DNA of 64,000 nt from Bacteroidales bacterium (GTDB lineage: Bacteria > Bacteroidota > Bacteroidia > Bacteroidales > Muribaculaceae): NCBI GenBank assembly GCA_014800795.1, contig JAAVFL010000009.1, forward strand, positions 1 to 64,000. Reading direction: 5' to 3'. Below the pieces are notes generated by a model. The model had not been told where the DNA came from. It worked only from the letters and a program-made list of their open reading frames with translations, and ran no database searches. Shown here in pieces: positions 39,050-47,550 of this stretch (the stretch's first letter is position 1; the number at the start of each line of letters is the position of its first letter). A program made the position numbers and the translations under genes.

Positions 39050-39444
39050 TTTTCTGCCGCTGTCTTTTTCGGAGTCACAACTCCTTTTATTTTCAGTTTC
39101 ACTGTCTTATTCTTGGCAGCATTGCTCTTGACAGTTATACTCTTGATGAATTCCCCTGGGCGACCAGCGGGCACATAAGTGACCTTTATCTTGTCGCTTT
39201 TACCTGCGGCCACAGGCTTTTTGGGAAACGACGGGCGTGTGCAGCCGCATGAAGCCGTCGCACTAACAATCATCAGAGGGGCATCCCCGGTGTTCGTGAA
39301 CACGAATTCGTGGGTGACATTTCCTCCGTCCTCGGCTATTGTGCCGAAATTATATGTGGTTTCCTCAAACTCAATGGCCGGTTCCTGCGCGAAAGCCACG
39401 AACGATCCGGCCGCAAGCGCCAAGCTGAACAGAAGTTTTTTCAT
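39046..39444 (-). CDS. Small secreted DUF1573 protein
   Basis: 132 residues. Signal peptide of about 19 residues (MKKLLFSLALAAGSFVAFAQ). One DUF1573 unit with IEFEETTYNFGTIAEDGGNV, VSATASCGCTRPSFPKKPVA and PAGRPGEFIKSITVKSNAAK. A basic tail ends KTAAEK. Its last 4 nt overlap the start of the larger DUF1573 gene, so both are one operon. Confidence 0.87.
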   Translation of the reverse strand: MKKLLFSLALAAGSFVAFAQEPAIEFEETTYNFGTIAEDGGNVTHEFVFTNTGDAPLMIVSATASCGCTRPSFPKKPVAAGKSDKIKVTYVPAGRPGEFIKSITVKSNAAKNKTVKLKIKGVVTPKKTAAEK

Positions 39445-39505
39445 AATCTTTATCTTTATACTACATCTATTATAGATAGATTAACACCGCAAAAGCCCCA
39501 AAATA

Positions 39506-40534
39506 TCACTCCCCGCCTTTCTTCTTCCCGGCAAGCATACCGCAGGCCGCAAGAATATCCTCTCCGCGAGAGGCCCGAATGGTTGCCGTGATACCCCTTG
39601 CGTTAAGCATATCGCGGAACTGCTCCATACGCTCCACATCCGATGGCTTCAGATCACTACCGGGAATTGCATGGAAGCGGATAAGATTTACCCTGCACTC
39701 GAGCCCCTTCAGCCGGTCGGCAAGCTCCATGCAGTGACGGCGGTCATCGTTAAGCCCTCCGAACATTATATACTCGAACGACAGGCGACGCTGGTGTGAG
39801 AAATCATAACCACGAAGCAGGTCGATCACATCGCTTATCGGATACGCCCTCTCTACCGGCATAAGGCGTTCGCGTTCTGCCGGATAAGGCGAATGAATGG
39901 ATATGGCCACATGAACCTTCGTCTCGTCAAGCAACCGGCGAAGCTCCCTCAACTTGCCGATCGAGCTTACCGTGATACGCTTGGGACTCCACGCAAGGCC
40001 CCATTTTTCAGTCAGTATCCCAATTGCCGCCAGAACAGCATCGAGATTGTCGAGCGGTTCACCCATTCCCATGAACACGATGTTGGTAAGCCTCTCACTC
40101 TCGGGAACTGACAACACCTGATTTATGATCCTGGCCACGGAGAGTGAGCCGTGGAATCCCTGACGCCCGGTCATACAGAAAGAACAGTTCATACGGCATC
40201 CGGCCTGCGACGACACGCAGATAGTCACCCTCTCCTTATCGGGAATGCAGACAGCCTCGACATCATGCCCCCCTTCGCCGGGAAAGAGATATTTTGCTGT
40301 CCCGTCTACACTGCGGACCGAAGCTATCGGTTCCTGACGGCCTACCGTATAACCGGCTTCCATCAGCCTGTTGCGCGCTGCTTTCGAAAGATCGGTCATG
40401 GCTCCGATATCGGTAACCCGCTTCTCATAAAGCCACTTAGCCATCTGTTTGGCTGCGAACGAAGGCATACCGCACTCCGCTGCAATCTGCCGCAACCCTT
40501 CCAATGTCTGCCCTATCAACGGTTTCTTATCCAT
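39506..40534 (-). CDS. rlmN: 23S rRNA (adenine-2503-C2)-methyltransferase
   Basis: 342 residues. Radical SAM enzyme that methylates A2503 of 23S rRNA and A37 of some tRNAs. Cluster motif CRMNCSFCMTGRQGFHGSLS, GEPLDNLDAVLAAI after FMGMG, and the two catalytic Cys in CVSSQAGC and the C-terminal ILAACGMLAGK. Promoter-like TATTTTTG lies 19 nt upstream, divergent from polA. 61 nt separate its stop from the DUF1573 pair, which may be co-transcribed. Confidence 0.96.
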   Translation of the reverse strand: MDKKPLIGQTLEGLRQIAAECGMPSFAAKQMAKWLYEKRVTDIGAMTDLSKAARNRLMEAGYTVGRQEPIASVRSVDGTAKYLFPGEGGHDVEAVCIPDKERVTICVSSQAGCRMNCSFCMTGRQGFHGSLSVARIINQVLSVPESERLTNIVFMGMGEPLDNLDAVLAAIGILTEKWGLAWSPKRITVSSIGKLRELRRLLDETKVHVAISIHSPYPAERERLMPVERAYPISDVIDLLRGYDFSHQRRLSFEYIMFGGLNDDRRHCMELADRLKGLECRVNLIRFHAIPGSDLKPSDVERMEQFRDMLNARGITATIRASRGEDILAACGMLAGKKKGGE

Positions 40535-40552
40535 ATAATCCTATTACTGATG

Positions 40553-40560
40553 CAAAAATA
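40553..40560 (-). promoter_or_regulatory. -7 box of the rlmN promoter
   Basis: Minus strand TATTTTTG, 19 nt before the rlmN start; no matching TTG 20 nt upstream. Confidence 0.45.
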
Positions 40561-40616
40561 CGAAAAAAAACTTATACACGTACCCTAACGGATAATGCTA
40601 CTTGAATTTTATTTGT

Positions 40617-40624
40617 TAACTTTG
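40617..40624 (+). promoter_or_regulatory. -7 box of the polA promoter
   Basis: Perfect TAACTTTG 36 nt before the polA start. The nearest TTG is 12 nt upstream, so the -33 region is not clear. Confidence 0.55.
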
Positions 40625-40660
40625 TAGGGTGGCATTCCCCAATCGGATGCCCCGAATACG

Positions 40661-43429
40661 ATGGAAGACAAAAAACTGTTTCTTCTCGACGCTTATGCGC
40701 TGATATACCGCGCATACTACGCTCTGATAAAGTCACCGCGCATCACCTCCAAGGGGTTCAACTCCTCGGCGGTGTTCGGTTTCTGCAATACTCTCGACGA
40801 GATATTGAGAAAAGAGAACCCCACACATATAGCCGTATGTTTCGACCCCAAAGGCGACACTTTCCGACATGAGCTTTACACCGGATACAAAGCCAAGCGT
40901 GAGGCGCAGCCCGAGGATATCTCGCTCTCCGTTCCGATTATAAAGGAACTCGTAGAAGCCTACCGCATACCCGTGTTCGAAGTTCCCGGATTCGAGGCCG
41001 ACGATGTTATCGGAACTCTCAGCCGCCGCGCGGCAACCGAGGGATACACGACCTACATGATGACCCCCGACAAAGACTACGGACAACTCGTCAGCGACAA
41101 GGTGTTCATGTACCGTCCGGCGCTCAAAGGGCAGGGATTCGAGATACGTGGTGTTAAAGAAATATGCGAAAAATACGATATCGGCTCCCCGCTTCAGATA
41201 ATAGACCTTCTGGCCCTTGAGGGAGATGCTATCGACAATATACCCGGATGCCCGGGAGTAGGGCCGAAAACCGCCTCGAAACTGATCCGCGAATTCGGAT
41301 CGGTAGAAAACATGCTCGAACACTCCGGAGAGATAAAAGGGACTCTCGGAGAAAAGATCCGTGCCAACGCCGACAATATCCGCTTCTCCAAAACCCTCGC
41401 CACAATCCGTACCGACGTACCGGTAGAGGTCGATTTCGACACTCTCCGCCGACAGCCGGAAGATGTGGAGCGGCTGCGCGACATTTTCACACGCATGGAG
41501 TTCAAGACCTTCCTCTCCCGCCTCAAAACTCCGGCAGCAGACACCGCGCCACAACCCTCGGCCCCATCCTCAGCCAGTCTGTCAGGATCACTGTTCGATT
41601 TTGTGGAAGGAGAAGCGGAAGATACCGGAGAGACCGCATCCATGGCTACATCGCAAGCCAGCTACACCGAGCCATCGACCTCCGGAGAGATCGGCCGTGA
41701 GATCGGGTTATGCGTAAAGTCGCCCTACGTCGGGATCGCCACATATGCAGTCGGTTCCGAAGCCATGACTGCCGAACTGAAAGCGATAGCCATTTCCCGT
41801 TCCGAAGGTCAGGCGATACTCATCAGTCTGCCGGCCGAAGAGAATTCACGTCGCGATATCCTTCAGCTTATAGAACCGCTCTTCACATCGGACACGACAA
41901 TCGTAAGCCACGACATAAAGCGCGACATGGTATTGCTGCGCCGCGAGGGAATCACCCTTTCCGCACCATACTCCGACACCTCTCTTGCCCATTATGTGTT
42001 GCAGCCGGAAATGCGCCACAGGCTCGCTGATATCGCCATGAGCGTGCTCAACTACAGCACAGCCGACTACGATACAGCCACGGTAGCACGCAAACCGTTC
42101 GCGCCGATACCCCCCGGCTTGCTGACAGATCGCCTGTGCGAGCAGGCCGACATAACACGCCGCCTCCACAAACCGCTGCGCGATCTTCTGGAGAAAAACG
42201 GAATGCTGTCACTCGTCGACGACATGGAGCTGCCTCTCGCGCGGGTACTCGCCGACATGGAATGGACCGGCGTGCGCATCGACTCGGGAGAGCTAGCCCG
42301 GCTGTCGGTTCAGCTGACCGCACGTGTCAAAGATATCGAAGAGAAGATATACGAACTCGCCGGCGAACGTTTCAACATCGGATCGCCCATGCAGGTCGGA
42401 GAAATACTTTTCGGCAAACTCAAGCTCGACCCTAAAGCCAAGCGAACCAAAACAGGAGCATACTCCACCACAGAAGAAATTCTTGAGAAACACCGCGCCC
42501 ACCATCCGGTTGTCGGGCTGATACTCGACGCACGAAGTCTCAAGAAACTGCTCGCGACCTACGTCAACGCTCTCCCCGAACTCGTAAACCCCGCCACAGG
42601 CAAGATACACACCACATACAATCAGACCGTCACCGCCACGGGGCGCATCAGCTCTACCAATCCCAACCTGCAGAACATACCTGTCCGCACCGACGACGGG
42701 CGGGAGGTTCGCCGTGCATTCATCGCCGACCCGGGATGTGTGGTACTATCGGCCGACTATTCGCAGATAGAGCTTCGCCTGCTCGCAGCCCTGTCGAAAG
42801 ATCCTGAACTTACAGAAGCTTTCCGCGAAGGGCTCGACATTCACCGCGCCACAGCTGCGAAAATCTACCATGTCCCGTTCGAGGAAGTGACCGACACGCA
42901 ACGGCGCAATGCCAAGACTGCAAATTTCGGAACCGTCTACGGCATCTCGGCTTTCGGACTGTCCGAACGTCTGGGCATACCCCGTGCGGAAGCGAAGGAA
43001 CTCATCGACGGATATTTCAACACATATCCCCATATCCGTGAATATATCGCCGAATCAGTGGAAAAAGCCCGCGAACAAGGTTTCGTATCCACTGTCATGG
43101 GGCGCAAACGCTATCTCCCCGACATATCGTCGCGCAATGCCACCGTGCGCAGCTTCGCCGAACGCAATGCGGTCAACGCACCGCTTCAGGGATCTGCCGC
43201 CGACATCATCAAAATTGCCATGATCCGCATTTTCAACGAACTCAACCGACGCGGGATGCGTTCAAAAATGGTGATTCAGGTTCACGACGAACTGGTATTC
43301 AACGTACCGGCAGACGAGGTCACACAACTTAAGGAGATAGTTGTGCGACTGATGGAAGGAGCGTTCAGCGGATCGGTTCCCCTCGAAGTATCTGCCGGAA
43401 CCGGCGAAAACTGGCTGGAGGCACACTGA
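40661..43429 (+). CDS. polA: DNA polymerase I, proofreading domain probably inactive
   Basis: 922 residues. 5'-nuclease domain about 1-290 (FLLDAYALIYRAYYALIKSP, FEADDVIGTLS, MTPDKDYGQLV); 3'-5' exonuclease-like domain about 345-530; polymerase domain 540-922 with motif A VLSADYSQIELRLLAALSKD, motif B RRNAKTANFGTVYGIS and motif C VQVHDELVF. The exonuclease motifs are lost: the DxE of motif I is replaced (GIATYAVGSEAMTAEL where DTET would lie) and the motif III YxxxD is RLCEQ. It fills Okazaki gaps and repair tracts. Confidence 0.96.
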   Translation: MEDKKLFLLDAYALIYRAYYALIKSPRITSKGFNSSAVFGFCNTLDEILRKENPTHIAVCFDPKGDTFRHELYTGYKAKREAQPEDISLSVPIIKELVEAYRIPVFEVPGFEADDVIGTLSRRAATEGYTTYMMTPDKDYGQLVSDKVFMYRPALKGQGFEIRGVKEICEKYDIGSPLQIIDLLALEGDAIDNIPGCPGVGPKTASKLIREFGSVENMLEHSGEIKGTLGEKIRANADNIRFSKTLATIRTDVPVEVDFDTLRRQPEDVERLRDIFTRMEFKTFLSRLKTPAADTAPQPSAPSSASLSGSLFDFVEGEAEDTGETASMATSQASYTEPSTSGEIGREIGLCVKSPYVGIATYAVGSEAMTAELKAIAISRSEGQAILISLPAEENSRRDILQLIEPLFTSDTTIVSHDIKRDMVLLRREGITLSAPYSDTSLAHYVLQPEMRHRLADIAMSVLNYSTADYDTATVARKPFAPIPPGLLTDRLCEQADITRRLHKPLRDLLEKNGMLSLVDDMELPLARVLADMEWTGVRIDSGELARLSVQLTARVKDIEEKIYELAGERFNIGSPMQVGEILFGKLKLDPKAKRTKTGAYSTTEEILEKHRAHHPVVGLILDARSLKKLLATYVNALPELVNPATGKIHTTYNQTVTATGRISSTNPNLQNIPVRTDDGREVRRAFIADPGCVVLSADYSQIELRLLAALSKDPELTEAFREGLDIHRATAAKIYHVPFEEVTDTQRRNAKTANFGTVYGISAFGLSERLGIPRAEAKELIDGYFNTYPHIREYIAESVEKAREQGFVSTVMGRKRYLPDISSRNATVRSFAERNAVNAPLQGSAADIIKIAMIRIFNELNRRGMRSKMVIQVHDELVFNVPADEVTQLKEIVVRLMEGAFSGSVPLEVSAGTGENWLEAH

Positions 43430-43500
43430 GGATTATAGGTAGTTGCAATCGACAAGAATACACAAGCTATATGTAATTTTAAACATCCAAAGTTTCTGAG

Positions 43501-44580
43501 ATGGAACATCCTGAAAACGATTCGAAATATATCGGACTCAACGTCAATGCCGGAGTAAGCCAGCCACCGGTGGTAAACCCCTATCTGAAACCCCGCCGAC
43601 GGGCTCCGCTACCAAATGCATCCGATCTTGTTGAAGGTATTCTGCAAGGAGACGTCACCAGGCTCGCAAAGGCCGTAACCCTGGTGGAAAGTGTGGCCCC
43701 GGCTCATCAGGCTATAGCCCGTGAGGTTATTGAAAAATGTCTCCCATATTCGGGCAACAGCCGCCGTATCGGTATCACAGGCGTGCCAGGTGCTGGAAAA
43801 TCCACCTCCATCGATGTTTTCGGCCTACACGTTCTCCGCAACGGCGGCAAACTCGCCGTACTCGCTATCGACCCCTCTTCAGAACGCTCCAAAGGAAGTA
43901 TTCTCGGCGACAAAACCCGTATGGAAAAACTTTCCATACATCCCGATGCATTCATACGGCCTTCCCCATCGGCCGGATCCCTGGGCGGCGTGGCACGCAA
44001 AACCCGCGAGACAATCGTATTATGTGAGGCAGCTGGCTACGACAACATTTTTGTGGAGACTGTCGGTGTCGGCCAGAGTGAGACCGCAGTCCACTCGATG
44101 GTCGATTTCTTCCTGCTGATACAAGTTGCCGGAACCGGCGATGAACTGCAGGGAATAAAACGCGGCATCATGGAAATGGCCGACGGCATTGTCATCAACA
44201 AAGCCGACGGCGACAACATTGACCGTGCCCGTCTGGCGCAGGCACAGCTCCGGTCTGCCCTCCACCTATTCCCCACTCCACCATCCGGATGGAGCCCTGA
44301 AGTGCTGACTTATTCCGGCTACTTCGAGCTTGGTATCGCCGAGGTCTGGGATATGATCGACCGCTACTTCGCTTTCGTGAAGGAGAACGGCTATTTCGAG
44401 CGCCGACGCCACGAGCAGGCGCGATACTGGATGTACGAAACCATCGACTCCGAACTGCGCCGCCGATTCTACGACGACCCGGACCGCGCCGCACGCATCG
44501 CCACATGCGAGCGTCTGGTGCTATCCAACCGTCTCAGCCCATTCGCGGCCGCCGCCCAACTGCTCGGAGAGGATATCTGA
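43501..44580 (+). CDS. meaB: MeaB-like G3E GTPase, methylmalonyl-CoA mutase chaperone
   Basis: 359 residues. G1 ITGVPGAGKSTSIDVFGLHV, then LAIDPSSERSKGSILGDKTR, FVETVGVGQSETAVHSMVDF and G4 VINKADGDNIDRAR. MeaB protects B12-dependent methylmalonyl-CoA mutase and loads its cofactor. The mutase genes are not in this window, so the partner is elsewhere in the genome. The N-terminal ~40 residues are not conserved. Confidence 0.93.
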   Translation: MEHPENDSKYIGLNVNAGVSQPPVVNPYLKPRRRAPLPNASDLVEGILQGDVTRLAKAVTLVESVAPAHQAIAREVIEKCLPYSGNSRRIGITGVPGAGKSTSIDVFGLHVLRNGGKLAVLAIDPSSERSKGSILGDKTRMEKLSIHPDAFIRPSPSAGSLGGVARKTRETIVLCEAAGYDNIFVETVGVGQSETAVHSMVDFFLLIQVAGTGDELQGIKRGIMEMADGIVINKADGDNIDRARLAQAQLRSALHLFPTPPSGWSPEVLTYSGYFELGIAEVWDMIDRYFAFVKENGYFERRRHEQARYWMYETIDSELRRRFYDDPDRAARIATCERLVLSNRLSPFAAAAQLLGEDI

Positions 44581-44602
44581 CCGACTTACCTACATTTTTC
44601 TA

Positions 44603-46651
44603 ATGTCAAACCTGAGACTTATGAAAAAACTTGCCATATACCGCAACGACCCCTGGCTCGAGCCTTATGCCGACGCTATAGAGGGCAGACACATGGATGC
44701 CATGAAAAAGGAGGAAGAGCTTACACAGCGCTGCCACTCACTCAACGACTTCGCCAATGCGCATCAGTATTTCGGACTTCACCGCCAGGGCGACTGGTGG
44801 GTATTCCGCGAATGGGCACCCAACGCATCGCAGATTTATCTTGTCGGCGATTTCACCGACTGGGAAGAGAAGCCCGAATTCTCCCTCAAGCCGCTGAAAG
44901 GGGGCGTATGGGAACTGCACATACCCGCCGACCGCATCCGTCAGGGGCAGCTCTACAAGATGAGTGTCCACTGGCCCGGTGGGGAAGGATTGCGCATACC
45001 GGCATATGCCACCCGCGTGGTACAGGATGAAGACACCCACATATTCTCCGCACAGGTATGGGAACACGCGCCATACCGCTGGAAGATCGACAATTTTGTG
45101 CCGGATACCCGTCCGCTCCTCATCTACGAATGCCATATAGGCATGTCGCAGCAGCGCGAAGGTGTGGGGACATATGCCGAATTCCGCGACAATGTTCTCC
45201 CCCGCATAGCCGCCGACGGCTATAACGCCATACAGATAATGGCGATTCAGGAACATCCATATTACGGATCGTTCGGATACCACGTGTCGAGCTTCTTCGC
45301 AGCCTCAAGCCGCTTCGGTACCCCCGAGGAACTCAAAAGTCTCATTGACCGCGCCCACGAACTCGGCATCGCAGTCATAATGGATATCGTACATAGCCAT
45401 GCCGTGAAAAACGAAAACGAAGGACTGGGACGGCTCGACGGTTCATACGACCTTTATTTCTACGGCGACCACCGCCGCGAACATCCCGCCTGGGATTCAC
45501 TTTGTTTCGACTACGGAAAGAACGAAGTGCTCCACTTCCTGCTGAGCAACTGCAAATTCTGGCTCGAGGAATACCGGTTCGACGGATTCCGGTTCGACGG
45601 CGTCACCTCGATGCTCTATTACGACCACGGTCTCGGAAAAGCATTCGGCGGATACGGCGATTACTACGACGGCAATCAGGACACGAACGCCATCACATAT
45701 CTCACTCTCGCCAACAAACTCATCCACGAAATCAATCCACACGCCATCACCATAGCTGAGGAGATGAGCGGCATGCCGGGTCTCGCCCTCAAGATCAAAG
45801 ACGGCGGAATCGGATTCGACTACCGTATGGCGATGGGCATACCCGACTACTGGATCAAGACCCTGAAGGAGAAAAAAGATGAAGACTGGCATCCGACATC
45901 AATATTCTGGGAACTCACCAACAGGCGATCCGACGAAAAAACCATTTCTTACGTCGAGAGCCACGATCAGGCACTCGTCGGCGACAAGACTGTGATTTTC
46001 CGTCTTATCGACAAGGAGATGTACTGGCACATGATGGTAGGCGACGACAACATGACCGTAGCCCGCGGTATGGCACTCCACAAGATGATACGCCTCGTCA
46101 CACTCGCAACCATCAACGGCGGCTACCTGAACTTCATGGGCAACGAATTCGGACACCCCGAATGGATCGATTTCCCACGCGAAGGCAACGGATGGAGCTA
46201 CAAATATGCCCGCCGCCAATGGGATCTTGTCGACCGCGAGGACCTGCAATATAAATTCCTGAACGCTTTCGACAATGCAATGATCAGTCTCGTAAGCGGT
46301 ATCAACAACTTCCAGGCTCTCGGCATTGAAAAACTCTGGGAGCAGGACTCCGATCAGGTACTCGCTTTCCGGCGCGGCAACTTTGTATTCGTTTTCAACT
46401 TCTCACCCACTAAGTCGTTCACCGGCTACGGCATTCTGACACCTCCCGGAAAATATCGGGTAGTCCTCTCCACCGACAGTCCGCTGTTCGGAGGCTACGG
46501 AAACATCGATGAGAAAGTGGAACACCTCACTCAATTCGACAAACTCTACGCTCCCATAGGCAAAGAATGGCTCAAACTCTATCTCCCGGCCCGATCGGCT
46601 CAGGTTCTACGGCTTGTGCGCCAGCGTCCACGAAAGAAAGATGACAAATAA
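44603..46651 (+). CDS. glgB: 1,4-alpha-glucan branching enzyme (GH13_8 type)
   Basis: 682 residues. Makes alpha-1,6 branches in glycogen. N-terminal CBM48 (VFREWAPNASQIYLVGDFTD), GH13 barrel with FRFDGVTSMLYYDHG (nucleophile Asp), ITIAEEMSGMPGLALK (acid Glu) and VESHDQALVGDKT (third acid), and a beta-sandwich C-domain. It is 22 nt after meaB; the TIGR02757 gene overlaps its end by 11 nt. Confidence 0.95.
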   Translation: MSNLRLMKKLAIYRNDPWLEPYADAIEGRHMDAMKKEEELTQRCHSLNDFANAHQYFGLHRQGDWWVFREWAPNASQIYLVGDFTDWEEKPEFSLKPLKGGVWELHIPADRIRQGQLYKMSVHWPGGEGLRIPAYATRVVQDEDTHIFSAQVWEHAPYRWKIDNFVPDTRPLLIYECHIGMSQQREGVGTYAEFRDNVLPRIAADGYNAIQIMAIQEHPYYGSFGYHVSSFFAASSRFGTPEELKSLIDRAHELGIAVIMDIVHSHAVKNENEGLGRLDGSYDLYFYGDHRREHPAWDSLCFDYGKNEVLHFLLSNCKFWLEEYRFDGFRFDGVTSMLYYDHGLGKAFGGYGDYYDGNQDTNAITYLTLANKLIHEINPHAITIAEEMSGMPGLALKIKDGGIGFDYRMAMGIPDYWIKTLKEKKDEDWHPTSIFWELTNRRSDEKTISYVESHDQALVGDKTVIFRLIDKEMYWHMMVGDDNMTVARGMALHKMIRLVTLATINGGYLNFMGNEFGHPEWIDFPREGNGWSYKYARRQWDLVDREDLQYKFLNAFDNAMISLVSGINNFQALGIEKLWEQDSDQVLAFRRGNFVFVFNFSPTKSFTGYGILTPPGKYRVVLSTDSPLFGGYGNIDEKVEHLTQFDKLYAPIGKEWLKLYLPARSAQVLRLVRQRPRKKDDK

Positions 46652-47450
46652 AACCGCAACTGTATCGCCGGCCTCAGTGCCGGCCGATCTGCACGAATGG
46701 CTCGACAGAGAGGCAACCCGGGTGAACTCGCCCGAGTTCATCTCTGCCGACCCCGTGCAGTTTCCACGGCGTTTCACACGCCTGCAGGATATAGAGACCG
46801 TCGCCCTGCTGAGCGCCACCATAGCCTGGGGCAACCGCAAGATGATATGCTCCAACTGCGAGAAAATGTTGCGCCTGATGGACTACGATCCATACAACTA
46901 TGTAATGGACAAGGGATATGAGGAACTGCCCGACGGCAATATCCACCGCACCTTCTTCGCACGCGACCTACGCCATTATCTGCGGGGGCTCAACCGCATA
47001 TTCACAGACCACGGATCCTTGGCCGACTTCGCGCGCAGCGAGAAAATAGCGGCCGACGAAGCTCCGGCATGGAAACTCGTCAAGGCCATGAACCGCGAAT
47101 TCGCCACTGCCAACGGAGGTATCGCAGACCCGCGTTGCCTTCCGCAGAATCTCGCCACAACTGCCCTAAAGCGCATCAACATGGCGCTGAGATGGCTTGT
47201 GCGCGACGACGGTATTGTAGACATGGGTGTATGGAAAGGAGTTATAACCCCGGCGCAGCTCTACATTCCCCTCGATGTGCATGTGGGCGATAACGCCCGT
47301 GCCCTCGGACTGCTCGACCGCCGCGCCAACGACCGGCGCTCGGTCGAACAGCTCACCGCCACCCTCAGGTCTCTCCGTCCCGACGATCCCGTATTCTACG
47401 ATTTCGCCCTCTTCGGCCTACTGCCGGAAAAAGCATCTCCCACCGACTAA
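46641..47450 (+). CDS. TIGR02757 family protein (DUF2400)
   Basis: 269 residues from the ATG at 46641; the TTG at 46614 would lie inside glgB. Features: LHEWLDREATRVNSPEFISA, LSATIAWGNRKMICSNCEKM, LNMALRWLVRDDGIVDMG as KRINMALRWLVRDDGIVDMG, and IPLDVHVGDNARALGLLDRR. These are the conserved blocks of the family. The function is unknown; the conserved Asp/His pattern suggests an enzyme. It overlaps the glgB stop by 11 nt. Confidence 0.88.
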   Translation: MTNKTATVSPASVPADLHEWLDREATRVNSPEFISADPVQFPRRFTRLQDIETVALLSATIAWGNRKMICSNCEKMLRLMDYDPYNYVMDKGYEELPDGNIHRTFFARDLRHYLRGLNRIFTDHGSLADFARSEKIAADEAPAWKLVKAMNREFATANGGIADPRCLPQNLATTALKRINMALRWLVRDDGIVDMGVWKGVITPAQLYIPLDVHVGDNARALGLLDRRANDRRSVEQLTATLRSLRPDDPVFYDFALFGLLPEKASPTD

Positions 47451-47550
47451 ATCAAAAGTCCCGCTCAGGAAAGAAGCCCGGTATAACCGGACTATGACCT
47501 CTCCGCACTCAACTCAAGGGCCCATTTGCTTCAATAAATAAACCATTTTT

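Noticed and set aside
40733-41554. 273-residue open frame opposite the 5' part of polA
   Set aside because: Antisense to conserved polymerase sequence, without signal peptide, motif or promoter.
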